Source of the DNA: Cyclaneusma minus
Lineage: Eukaryota > Ascomycota > Leotiomycetes > Marthamycetales > Marthamycetaceae
NCBI GenBank assembly: GCA_037179335.1
Contig: JAKZHN010000010.1
Location: 1,247,870-1,311,869 of the forward strand
Direction of reading: 5' to 3'
DNA length: 64,000 nucleotides
Position 1 is the stretch's first letter. The number at the start of each line of letters is the position of its first letter. Position numbers and translations under genes: made by a program. The notes under the pieces were generated by a model, which worked only from the letters and a program-made list of their open reading frames with translations, had not been told where the DNA came from and made no database searches. Of this stretch, positions 9,945 through 20,899 are shown piece after piece.

Positions 9945-11469
9945 ATGGCCGACCCAGCTCCCCGCTGGACCCCGACAAACCAGATTCCAAACCAGTTGAC
10001 CGAAGTGGCCGTTCCCATCTACCACCCCACCATCAACTCCATCTGCGAGGCCATTGCCAGTCTGGACAGCATCCAGGTAAGCCTTGTTTCCTAGCTTCTT
10101 CCTTCTCTTCCCAGACATCCTTCCCAGCTCTTTCGCAGTAGGAGCTGCCTGCGATCCAGTCAGCCTGTGCAAGCGCCCATGGCCTGGGATTTGAAGCTCG
10201 TCGTGTCGGTGGCGGCATTGGGATCACATTTCGTTGGGCCTGCCCGCTGGTCCCAAGAGGCAGTCCAGATGCGGCATCTTCACCTCCCAAGATACGTTTC
10301 TTGGGCGGTTGCCTGGACTGGCGACTGGCCCCTCCGTTCCTGCGAGTCGAAGATGTCCAGAGCCGTCATGGCTGGGTCGACGTCTCGGGAGAGAGTAATT
10401 TCTTTGCGGAGGAGGGCTTTCTTGTGGCTATGGGTGGCCTGGATCATGGACATGACTCCGTGGTCGTCGAGGCTTCTGCGCTGCTGGCGACTGGAGTGTC
10501 TGACGCGATGTTGCGCAAGACCGAGGTATCTCCAGTTCATCTCCGCGGCTGGCGATGTGTTCGACCTCTCTCGATGCGGAGGTCGTCGACTCGGTGGAGC
10601 CTTTCTTCATGCCCGAATCCTTGCTAACAACCCCTTTTCCACAGGCCGGCCCCCTCTCGCCCCTTCTTGTTGTCCAACAACTCAACGCCCACGCCCACTC
10701 GATCATGTCTATGATACAGGCCACCCATAGCCACGAGAAAGCCCTCCTCCGCAAAGAAATCACACTCTCCCGTGACGTCGACCCAGCTATGACGGCTCTC
10801 GACATATTCGACTCACAGGAACGGATCCGCTTGCAGTCGTACATCCTTGGAGAGCTCGACTCTTTGCGTTTGTTGTTGGAGGAGGACTTGACCGAGGACC
10901 AATTTGTTGTTATCGACGACAGGATGTTGTCGTCGACAAGGAGAATCACTGTCGAGAGGTTGAGAGTGTTGGTGGCGAAAATCGAGAGGGAGTGCCAGAG
11001 GCAGCGAAGCCAGAGGATCATCAACGAGAGGGAGCTGGACGAGCTGGAGGATACTGAGGAGGTTGGCGACGGTGATGGCCCTTATGAGGATATTGAGGAG
11101 GAGGATGTTGACTTCGAGGAGGGTGGTGCCGAAGAGGATGCTGCCGAAGAGGATGCTGCCGAGGAGGATGCTACCGAAGAGGGTGCTACCGAAGACTCCG
11201 CAATGTCGGATATCGCTGTAAACGTCATCGTTGGAGCGAACAACGATGCTGCTCAGGGAGGAGCTGCTGCTCAGGGAGGAGATGCCTTTTACGGAGACGG
11301 CGAGGAGAACAAGGAGAATGTGAGACTGTTGTCGGATATAGAAGACAACTGGGAGAGTATCGACGATAAAGACGAGGAGGACAGCTTGTTTGTTGGGGGT
11401 GGATCCTTGCAGACTGCTCGGGTTGTCACCATGACTCCTGCTCGACCTTTCCTGATGGATCGAAACTAG
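9945..11469 (+). CDS. Acidic-tailed unknown protein (318 aa), two exons
   Basis: Exons 9945-10076 and 10645-11469, phase 0, donor GTAAGC and acceptor TTTTCCACAG. The 568-nt intron is far longer than its neighbours' and contains an inverted copy of part of exon 2. Residues 1-44 (MADPAPRWTPTNQIPNQL...) are a short N-terminal region. Residues ~55-165 are predicted helical (MSMIQATHSHEKALLRKEI, SRDVDPAMTALDIFDSQER, ITVERLRVLVAKIERECQRQ). From ~175 the chain becomes very acidic, with four 5-residue AEEDA-type repeats, and ends TPARPFLMDRN. The product is not recognised. The helical core plus acidic tail would suit a nuclear or chaperone-like protein, but nothing proves it. Confidence 0.65.
10334..10823. 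repeat. Inverted repeat: exon 2 segment copied backwards into the intron
   Basis: Arms 10334-10454 (in the intron) and 10703-10823 (in exon 2) are each 121 bp. Aligned by hand, the reverse complement of the left arm differs from the right arm at 10 positions, so about 92% identity. The left arm read on the minus strand encodes VMSMIQATHSHKKALLRKEI and onward to FDSQER, almost identical to exon 2. Nine of the ten differences are synonymous in this frame. Spacer is about 250 bp. Confidence 0.9.
11128..11187 (+). repeat. 15-bp tandem repeat in coding sequence (4 units)
   Basis: Units GCCGAAGAGGATGCT, repeated with small changes; each encodes AEEDA, TEEGA or similar. In-frame expansion lengthens the acidic tail of the 9945-11469 protein. 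Confidence 0.9.
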
Positions 11470-14158
11470 GAGGTCATGCAACTACCGAATTCCGCCACAT
11501 CGACTGCGAAAGCCCGACCCGAGACCATGTATTCTTGCTGATGATTGCTGCTGTATAATGAGGAGGCAGAGGTAGCGGGTCCGAGGAGGGATCGATTGTT
11601 ACGTCTTTGGAGTCCGAGGAGTCTTTGTTGAGCTGTTCGCAGGGTGGTCAACTGGCTGTTAAGGATGAGAAGATGGCTTTCAACGTACGGAGACAGAGGC
11701 AGATAGCCCACAACGAATGCAAGACGTGCTTGTCAGCACTTTGCTGCCCTCTTGCGTGGCTCGTCGATGATGCGATCTATATCTAACGTGCTCAGCGTTT
11801 ACTCAAGGCAAGAATCCTTTGCGGAAAGGAAGAGGTAGGTCTTTAAGTACCTTCGAAATCTGTGGCCGGCTGATCTGTTTTAGACATGTTCGAATCATAT
11901 GTCCAAGCTGTTATGATTTCGAGCATGAGCTCGTATCATGGAAGAGGCTGAGGAGGTCTTGAGGAATGAGGAATGATATCTGTCGATGGGTGGTCTATTG
12001 ATGGGTGATCTGTCGATGGCTGATCTGTCGATGGGTAATCTGTTGTGGACGTGTTGAGATCGTGTGCAGGAGGGGATCAGCCCTAGATCCTTTGAGCTTT
12101 GGGCGGCAAACACGACCGGCGCACCGGTGAGCTTTCCCTTACTTCCTTCTTGTTGTTTCCGGTATTCCGTCAGAAGACGTTTCTATTTCAATCCGCATCA
12201 TCCTTGTTATCTGCAGTTTCACAGCTTTCAACTCGATCTGCTGGAGGCCATCCGCCAACAGAGCAGGCGCGGGTGCTTAGTATGCGAATGTTTTGCGGAA
12301 CCACGACAGAGAATCAGGAGAAGGAGATCAGGAGACAATGGGAAGGATGAATGACATTGAGATCAATCGAAAGCAGGACAACGACCCCCTCGGCTGTTGG
12401 GACATTAAGGGGGTGGTTCACATGAGGGGTGAAGATGGGATCTTTTTCAGAACTTGGTCGTGCTAGGGAGGTTGACGTACTAAGGTTTGTTACGTAACAC
12501 ACAACGACCAGATTCATCTTTTTCTTTTAGTTGCTTCACTTTCGGCTGCTTCACTTTCAGCAGATTCACTTCTCCCTGCTTCATATGCAGTTCTTTACCA
12601 AGTTCAGTTCATTACACACTTTCAGACTTGAGAGTGCGGAGAAAGGAGAGAAGCTGGAAATTGGCAAGACTATGTTCTACGGTATGCCCGAGATCTGATA
12701 TGCCTCTCTTAATATTTTACTTTTCTTTTACCTCAGTCCCACATTTCCCCAGATTTTGATCATTACATTGAAGTCCCAACTCTTTTTACATGGTTATCTC
12801 TGACCCATGTCTATGAAGCAGGACCAGACTTTGGGGACGAGAACACGGACCAGAAAGCTTAGCAAGATGGTTGGAAGCCTCCCACAACCCTTCCATGGCA
12901 TCCTACCACATTTGGCGGTGACCAGATAGCGCCAAATTTCGATCCACCCAGACAGTACTTGCGCATCAAGATTTAGCGAAATGCTTGATATCAACATACA
13001 TGAGGCATGACGATGTCGAAGCGGACGAATGCTGTGGACGCATGCCACGTGAGAAAGACACAGGCGGTGACAGGTGTTCGAAGGTCTGCAAAGATGGTCG
13101 CGTGAGTGCAGATGCACTCTATCTTATTCAAAGGCACATGTTTGTGGATGATATGCACCCCTCGTCAGCATGCCTCAAAGAGAAGGTGAGGCCAAGATAC
13201 GCTAACCGTATAAGGTACTAGCGGCCGAGGAACCCCTGAAGCGATCTGTGCCTCCACAAACCACATCGAAAGATGCCGTGCCTCTCGACTCTCATCCTCG
13301 TCCTTTCACAGGACTCCCAAAGGCTGAAGGCTGCAATGAACGCGCCGTTCAAATTGCGCAGAATCATCAGCTTGAGACCTCGAGAGAGTCTCGACACCTG
13401 GAAATCCACTCCGAACACACACCCCGACAAAGACCACAACCAGACTGCGACAGACAGGACACGAGGGTGGACTTCAGCTACAGACGGGACTCCTCTCCTA
13501 GGATGGAGTTCGAGACATCGCGACGTTCTTTTATCGATTTTGTCCCGACAAAGACTCAGGATATCCGCACTGCCTGCCAGCACTCGAGGACGAGCGTCCT
13601 ATGCCCTCTAACAATGCAAAATGCATCATCATTCGCAGCCAGGAGCACGGCGGGCGGTACTGGGCCCCGCCGTACCAGACCTGCATCGAACAGGCCAGTC
13701 TCCAGACCAATCTACATCCACCCATGTACAGCCGTCCGGTTGGTCAACTTCCCTGCCTTGCCCTGCGCAGGTTGTACCCCAGCCTCGAGACCGCACTGGG
13801 ACAATCATCACGCCTGGCGCTAAAGGTGAGATTGGAGAAGGCTTGTGTATCGGGTGGGTGAGCATAACCCCTCCAGCATTGGATTCAAACAAAATGCATA
13901 TCTCGGCCTATGGAATGATGTAGGCCGCCTTTCCTTTCTCATTGTTGCTTTGCGAGCGTATTACCTCATGAGCTCGTCTCGCCCGTCTCTCGATTTTGCT
14001 TCGATTCGCTGGGCGAATGGATCTTGCTTTTTGTTGCTTCCTTGACCTTTGACCAGCTTGCTGTTCTCCTCTTCTCGCTATTGCTATGGGAATACGATTT
14101 CAAGATCATATTCTCTCATATCCCCACACCCACAATTCTAGCAGTTCGAACAGCAGCA
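11470..14158. other. Long intergenic stretch (2.7 kb) with only doubtful ORFs
   Basis: No confident gene. ATG-started frames at 13601-13861 (86 aa) and 13621-13923 (100 aa) overlap each other in different frames and match nothing I know; a donor-like GTGAGA follows at 13826. Two short repeats are present: the 15-bp array at 11980-12039 and a looser CTGCTTCACTTTC repeat near 12530-12580. The final part includes the promoter of the receptor-like gene at 14159. Confidence 0.45.
11980..12039. repeat. 15-bp tandem repeat, four units
   Basis: Unit CTGTCGATGGGTGAT with one to three changes per copy, starting at 11980, 11995, 12010 and 12025. The period is a multiple of three, and the minus strand reads PIDRS/AIDRS/PINRP through it, but no gene model supports translation. 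Confidence 0.85.
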
Positions 14159-16122
14159 ATGTACGTCCCACCACCCTCCTCCTTCCCACCCGCAAACTAC
14201 ACCTCCCCCGAAACCCGCGGTCCCGCCAACTTAATCGTCGTCCTCTGTTTCTTTCCCATCTCCGTCCTCTTCGTATTCCTCCGCGTCTACACCCGCGTCC
14301 AAATCTCCAAGTCCTTCGGAACCGACGATCTGCTCCTCCTCCTCGCACTTCTCCCAACAGCAACATTTTCAATCTTGATTTGCATGTCGGTCATGAAGTT
14401 TGACTTCAATCGGCATTCTTGGGATGTTCCGACTCCTTATCTAAGTCTGGGCTTGAAGTTTACCATGGCTACTGAAATGTTCTTTGCGCTGGCGGCTGCG
14501 TTGATTAAGTTGAGTATGTTGACGTTGACGAGGAGTATTATGAGTGTGGCGCATAGCTGGCAGCGATGGGCAGCGACGGCTGGGATTGTGATTGTGGTTG
14601 GTGAATTTGTTGCTTTCTTGCTGGTGGTGATCTTTACTTGTTTGTATGTCGAATTTTCATATCTTCCAGATTTCATATCTACCTACATACTTGCACTCGA
14701 CCTACCCCTTCCCCTGTCCCCATAACAGCTCCAAACTTCCCTTCCCTTAACATACCACTAACAACACCCCGCAGGCCCGTCTCCGCCTACTGGACCCTAT
14801 CCCCCACCCCACAACACTGCATCAACGAACAAGCGCACCTAACCTCTGCCGGCATAATCAACTCCCTCACCGACATCCTCGTCGTCACCCTCCCCATCCC
14901 CACCGTCATATCACTAAAGGTCAACCGCCGCCAACAAGTCATAATGGTCATGCTCTTCTCCGCCGGCTTCCTCGCCTGTATCGCCGGCCTCTTCCGCTGC
15001 TACTACCTCTGGATCGAAACCTCCACTTACGACCGATCTTGGGAATCTTTCCCACTCTGGATCGCTTCCACGCTAGAAATTTATATAGGCCTGATATGCG
15101 CCTCCATCCCCGCAACAAAAATGTTCTTCTCCAAGCACATGCCTGACTTAATGGGAAGCCCCACCCTACTGATCTCGCGCTGTAAGAATGCGACGAGGGT
15201 TACGGCATCGAGCATGTTTAACTCCACCTCCACTGAAGCTTCGCCCCTGAAAAAAGGGCACCGTAGCAGCGGGCTCGGCCGGTTTAGTGTCAATTATCAC
15301 CGCCCCTATTACACGCACTCCGCCCCCACCCCCATTCCCTCGCACAACCGGCGCCTCTCAACCTCCTCCTCAACCGTCTCCATGAACGCCATAATCCCCC
15401 CTTCATCAATCTCATTCCCCGAAAACACAAGTCACCAATACCTATCAATGTCCAAAGAATACTCCGTCACCTACCCCTCACCCCCCTCCCCAACCGCCCA
15501 ACTCTCCTCCTACAACCTAGCAAACTACAACCGCTTTTCACAAGACATGTTCTGTCCACACACCGTAACGACCATCACAGCACTTGATCCGAAAGCCTCG
15601 CATCCTGAGCCCTATCCTCCTCCTCCAACCGTATCATTTGCGCATTTGCTGCCGCATAGGACGCTTTCTACGTTGTCTGCGAGTTCTATCTACTCAAATT
15701 CAAATTCACAGCATCCGCGCTCACGCAGTCCAAACATCCCGCATTCGAAATTCTCCCCCCACTTCCCTGCTTTACATCTACATCCACTTTCTCATTCGCA
15801 TTCAAGGCGTCGCCAGAATATAACACAGCAAAGTGGTCCGATAGTAGGCATCTGGGGGGCAGTAGGCGAAGGCACGGCAATAGCGGGGATTATGGGCGAG
15901 GAAGTGCGGACGATAGATACGTTTGTTAGCGAGGATCCGGTGGTTGCTAGTTTGAAGCCTTGGCCGACAGAGATTTCAGAAGGAGAGATAGATGGAGGTG
16001 GAAAAGGGGAAAGGCAGGGGGAGAGCCAGGGCGAGGGCTTGGAAAATTTACCAGCGGGAAGGAGGGATAGGGAGGGCAGTAGGGAGGTGAGGTTTTTGGA
16101 TGAGGAGGATGGGGGACGGTGA
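14159..16122 (+). CDS. Rhodopsin-like (PTH11-related) seven-TM membrane protein (610 aa)
   Basis: Exons 14159-14643 and 14775-16122. The 131-nt intron has donor GTATGT and acceptor CCGCAG; the join reads FTCLPVSAYWTL, the conserved C-x-PV-x-x-x-W signature of the fungal rhodopsin-domain family, which fixes the splice. The N-terminus (MYVPPPSSFPPANYTSPETR) is extracellular with an N-glycosylation sequon. Seven hydrophobic spans run to about residue 280, with RVYTRVQISKSFGTDDLLLL (loop 1 and TM2, the family's R-x-x-x-R...DD-L) clearly present. The ~330-residue cytosolic tail is Ser/Pro-rich and unusually long. The family is thought to sense surface or host cues; the ligand is unknown. No CFEM domain precedes the TM core. 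Confidence 0.88.
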
Positions 16123-16904
16123 TGAAGGTGGTGGCCTGGATTTTTCAATGCGATCAGTGATGCGGCGTTGGGAGAATGATTTTGGGTTTATAGAAAGGTG
16201 GCGTAATGGCGTGGATTTTATGAGGCTGGTATATATGATCATCTCGGGCGGTCACATGAGCTAGGAGTCCGGGCGCGGTGAACTTTTGTCCAGGGGGGCG
16301 GTATTTTCGCTCAATAGTCGATACCAAAGGGAGGAAACATGTCGCTGTTCACTGCACACCTAACACCTGATCTGAATGTGCTACTGCTTGTTCTGAGGTT
16401 GTTGCTGCCAAGTGGTGCTGTCCAGTCGTAGGGTCTGGGATCAGGATACTGATAGGTAGGCGTCTCCGAGAATTCGGAACGTGGATTAGGTGATTTGGAG
16501 CCGCGTTCGGACAGTGTCTGGTGCGGATCATGGATTTGGATCGGCCTGGAAGCCTCGTTGCAAACTCGTCACTGGTAACCTGCTATGACCCCGTGGCCCG
16601 AGTATGTTCTGGCATAGCGAGGGATCAAGCCAGTAGAAGAATCCCAAGGGTCCATCCAATTGGGGAAAACACATCAAGATTCAAGATGAATAGAGACCTG
16701 TAGTCGAATCTCGGGGAAAACAAAAGGTGTGGGTATTCAACGGAACCAGATAGCTGACTGCCTCGCCGAGCCCAAGTATAAACCGATCGCAGAAACCTGA
16801 AACAGCAAAGAAAGCTCAACGCCCATGCGATATCCCTACATACTCTTAATTGTTGCCGTGTTACCCATAATTCATTTCCAACAATACCTAAACCGCCCTA
16901 TGCT
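16123..16904. other. Convergent intergenic region
   Basis: Lies between two 3' ends (receptor-like gene on plus, PhoD-like gene on minus). It should contain both 3' UTRs. No gene seen. Confidence 0.5.
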
Positions 16905-19035
16905 CTATCCCCATTTTGCGTCTCTGGTCCATGGGTTCCCGCCACCTTTGGGTGGGCTCAGCAGCACGCTCGACCATGACTCTTTACCATCCACAAAAAG
17001 CCTAAAGCGCAGAATACTCTGGTCGCTCGCCTCTGGAGTCTCAATCGTAATCGCCCCAAATTTCGAGTTGCCATCTGGCAAGTATCTATCTCATTGTTAG
17101 CAATCTGCTAGCCTTCACAAAGTCATGTGGGTTCTCGACAAGACCACCATCAAAGAAATGTTGGGTATGAGAATGTGCGGGACAGCATACTTGACCATAA
17201 CATCCTCATTATCAGTCTGCCTGTATGTCCGGACCGGCACATAGAACTGATTCAAGGGACTGGTGGAAAACTCGTTCACCGTCGCACTAACTGGCCACTT
17301 CCCACCGACCGGCGGTGGGAATGCGGTAGCAGCAAACTCGTGTCTGTCTCCACTCAGCACCACGACTCCAACACTTCCCCTAGCACCAACGTCCCACATC
17401 GCCTCGAGTATACGTTGGCGCTCATGTAGGTAGCCGCCCCATGTATCTTTGCCGTTCACGCGCCAGTTCTTCGTGAAAGGCACAGATGAGATCACGAACT
17501 TCCAGTGCACGCCTGCTGGTTCTGGCCGCTCGAGATAGGACAGCAAGTCAGCGAGTTGAGTAGCACCCAGCATAGACTTTTCGGTGCTGTTGTGGGGTAG
17601 GTCGCCAGACTGATCGCGGTATCTCCTGGTGTCCATCATGAAGAAACTAGCAGCACCGTTGGTGAACTCGAAATAGGAAGCGTTTCTTTGTGGCGTGTTG
17701 TAAGTTCCTGCTTTACGAGCTGGAGGAGGATTCGCTGCTAAGTGGTAATGGTTATATGGTTCTATCGCCGTGTTGTAAACACCCGTCTCCTTGAGATCCC
17801 AATCATTGGCGATTTCGTGGTCGTCAATGACGTGGATCCAAGATAGATTTTGGCTTACATCGTGCCAGTCCGGAGAAGCGTAGATTTTACGGTACTCGCG
17901 GCGGTAGTCTTCGATGGAGTCTCCGAAGCGGTGCGGGACATCAATGTAGATGAAATCGCCCAGAAAGAGCATAAATTGGGCCTTGAGGGAGGGTAGAACT
18001 TTGGCGAGGCTTCGGAATCCGGGGATTCCCAGGGGATGTTCCCAGGGCGTGTAAGGCCAGTGTGGCTTGATGCAGCTGGTGGTCAGGAAAGTAAACTTTC
18101 CGTCATTGAGAGCAGTGGTCTTCCCCGCTTTAGGGGCCGAAGTGAAGAAACCGGTGTGGTTGTTCGATGTTACATATTGGTAGGTTTTCTCGTAGTAGTT
18201 TGGCAGAGGGATTTCGACCACCCCCGTGTAATCAGTCGCATTTGTGAGGTTGGTCAGAGTTGCGACATTGTGCCAGCCAGGGAAATCAGTAGGTGGTTGC
18301 GGGTTGTGTATCCGGAGGGACACGAATATCGGCAGCTTAGAAGTATCGGGTTCCCTGATCAATAACTTTGCCTGGCTGTCGGAGACGTATCCTAAGCGAG
18401 CAAAAGAGACATCATCACTCGGATAGAGCATCTTCCCTCGATAGACGAAATCGGCCGTCATAGCCACCAGGCCAACATTGATCAAAAGAGTGAGAAGGGA
18501 TAGCAGCGCGCTGGTTGGGCTTGGGGCTCCTGTCAAAAGAGTACGCCAGAATCGCGTCGGCTTCTCCTGTACGGTGAGGGTCTCTTCGATATCGACTTCT
18601 TGCTCCAGATGGGTCAGCTTGTCTGCACTTCGGAGATTGTGTGCTTGGGCAGCTGCAGAAGGAACTTGGCCGGTCCTGTCATGGTCAAAGACTTCGACTG
18701 GCGGCTGGACCGCGATATCTATCTGGTCCACTACGTCGTATTGAGGCTGGGTCAAGAAGCTGGTGACGAAGGACGGCAGGTAAATGGCGAACAAGGTGAA
18801 GATGATGATTACCATTTGCTGGGAGAGGCGATCAGCTCAAGATGCACGCATTGCATGATTCGGAATTGAGGGAAACACATTGCTCACATGGCCAGGCACC
18901 TGTGGACAAGAGTTAGCAAGATGTGTTGGAACAGGGCGCAAATGGGAATAGGCATACCCATCGCAGGAACAGATAGGAGACAAGTCTCAGCAGCACGGAG
19001 CTCGCTATGGTCACTTTATCCTGCCACGTCGACAT
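16905..19035 (-). CDS. PhoD-like alkaline phosphatase, membrane-anchored (632 aa)
   Basis: Four exons on the minus strand: 18958-19035, 18888-18899, 17191-18818 and 16905-17085, with introns of 58, 69 and 105 nt. Exon 2 is only 12 nt and encodes VPGH; the join gives LRWVPGHQMVIIIFT, the expected N-terminus. Two N-terminal hydrophobic spans and a third near residue 135 (ALLSLLTLLINVGLVAMTADF) anchor it. The phosphatase core follows with FLGDFIYID (~313), HVIDDHEIANDWD (~362), FFMMDTRRYRD and LSGDRHEFAAT (~520), the metal-ligand motifs of the PhoD family. The last exon supplies the C-terminal beta region (NSKFGAITIETPEA...LFVDGKESW). It probably cleaves phosphodiesters or monoesters outside the cytosol, but the substrate is not known. 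Confidence 0.92.
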
Positions 19036-19788
19036 TTCGACGGCGGTTCATGTAAAAGAGAGGGTCCAGGGCTCGATTGGTAGCCAAGCAGGGCAGGAAA
19101 GAGGCGGTGGTGAAATGGTGAAGTGGTGAAGGTCGAACGAGGGATGAAGTTGATACGAGCATACGTCGTTGTCGTTATCGATGATGCGACTTGAGTTCAG
19201 CTTGTGAATGAATGCACGTGCAAGTAACACACCAATCTCACGCGTCTCATAGGCTCGGCCAGCTCCGAAACAAGGCCCACTCTGGGGACGTCACCGCCCG
19301 TGCGCTGGGAATATCTCCACAGTGTGGCTTGGCGTTGTTGGCGACTACAAAACCGCACGTCTTGTGGTCAATCAATGCATTGATCTTACTATGTCGTTAT
19401 CCATACATTATATTCTGCCAGCTGAATTGATATACACCCTGAACTCATTGATGATTACATCTTTGTTGCCTTCTAGAGCCGGCAGGGATATCTACCTAGG
19501 TAGGTAGATGCCTAATAACAACTTGCTCAAGGGGCAAATGCTTTTCGCCCAAATGTGAGGAACTGGGAATGTGATCCGACAATCTGGGGAGTCTCTTAGT
19601 TGGGGGAACTTCTGACCTTTCCAAGCGAAGCATATGGTGACAATCAGACTGCTTGATGGTGGAGCCGAATGGTTTGTAGACAAGAGAAACCACGCTATTT
19701 CGCCTGTTCTGACTTCAACTCTAGAGAGCACTGAAGTCACGCTTCACTCTGACACTCACATCACTGTCACCTTCGATCACCTCCCACC
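19036..19788. other. Divergent promoter region with palindrome
   Basis: Between the PhoD-like gene (minus) and the 19789 gene (plus). It contains a perfect 12-bp palindrome CTACCTAGGTAG at 19492-19503, followed by another GTAG. No coding frame supported. Confidence 0.5.
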
Positions 19789-20433
19789 ATGGCCTCAACC
19801 CCCTACTTGGATACCGGCCCCACCCTCCCTATCCACCCGCCCGATCAACCTTTCGCCCTAGGTGGTCCCGCTCGTGCCTACGAGGATGCTTTCCAGCAAT
19901 TCGACTACCATATCCAGCTAAGCACCGGCTTCTCTCTCCCCAGCTACGCCGTCTACTACAGCAGGCTGTTCTTCGCCGTTGTCACTGAGCTGGGCTACTA
20001 CGGCTTCACTAGAGACTTGACTATCCATACTCCAACTTTGACACTGGAGAAGCAGACGGCTGACTGGATTTGGGAAGAGTACTTGGGCTTCGTGTTCAGC
20101 TATTGGGGGAAGAGGAAGCGAGCCGGATCGAGGGGTATATTGAAGGATGCTGTTAGGCAGGTGAGTTGATGCTGGTGTCCTTGTGTTGAGGTTCTGGCGC
20201 TGAGGTCTTGGAAGCGAGAGCTTGATAGAGAGGAACTTGCTGCTAGGATGGAGGAGACGCGTCATCAGCAAGCAGTGCGAAAGGCGTCACTTGCTGAAGC
20301 TGCTACTGAGCCAGAGGAGAGCCCTCTCTCTGAAGATGATCAAGCTGATATCGTCTGCGCCATGGGCGGTGTTGCTGTGGATACCTTCAAGGAGGATATG
20401 GACGAGATTGACTCAGTTTTTCAATTGCTCTGA
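19789..20433 (+). CDS. Unknown small protein, member of a local three-gene family (196-204 aa)
   Basis: ATG 19789 (ACCATGG context). Exon 1 runs to 20160, where GTGAGT begins. Downstream the same frame continues (VLALRSWKRELDREELAARM...) to TGA at 20431-20433, broken only by one TGA at 20167. The intron end is uncertain: an acceptor at 20190 gives a 30-nt intron, at 20214 or 20220 gives 54 or 60 nt but with AAG/GAG acceptors. Residues ~28-105 hold the suspected family domain, with DYHIQLSTGFSLPSYAVYYS and later WIWEEYLGFVFSYW. The second exon is charged, with an acidic end. Function is not known. Its intron position (after a Gln, phase 0, just after the domain) matches the minus-strand gene 20900-21679. 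Confidence 0.6.
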
Positions 20434-20899
20434 GATACGGCTCTCTGCGTATTTCCAGTAGATATACGAAAGATACGGCATTTGGTTCTGGGATGTACTT
20501 TCCAACGTCCAGAAGGTGTTGAGATATCTACTGGCCATCTGATTAGATGCAAGCCAATGTACTGACATGATCCGTGACGATGGAAGGGTCCAGGTTATAT
20601 TCAATTAGACACAAACCGTATTGCGGCAGTCAGTGTCAAGGTAAGGAGTCATTTCTACATGGTAGTTATCAACTCTTTTCACTTCATGTCACTGCAAATC
20701 ATGTGAACATATTTCAAAGGCCAAAGGCCAAACAGAATTTGATTGCCTAGAGACAAACTTCTGTTGCAAAGCAGGACAAAGTGTCAGCCTTCTCAAGGCA
20801 CTGCGATGGTCAGGATCCGGCAAAGTCGATAGCTTGCGACATTGCAATCCCGTACGTTTTCCCATCCATACTCTGATGCGCACCATGAGGCATGGCCAT
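20434..20899. other. Convergent intergenic region
   Basis: Between two 3' ends of the local gene family; presumably 3' UTRs. No gene seen. Confidence 0.5.

Noticed and set aside
10167..10730. Plus-strand frame through the intron of the acidic-tailed gene
   Set aside because: It reads the antisense of the inverted exon copy; substitutions fit the minus-strand frame, not this one.
13248..13823. 191-codon plus-strand frame
   Set aside because: No ATG at its start, overlapped by two other frames of similar size, and no recognisable feature.
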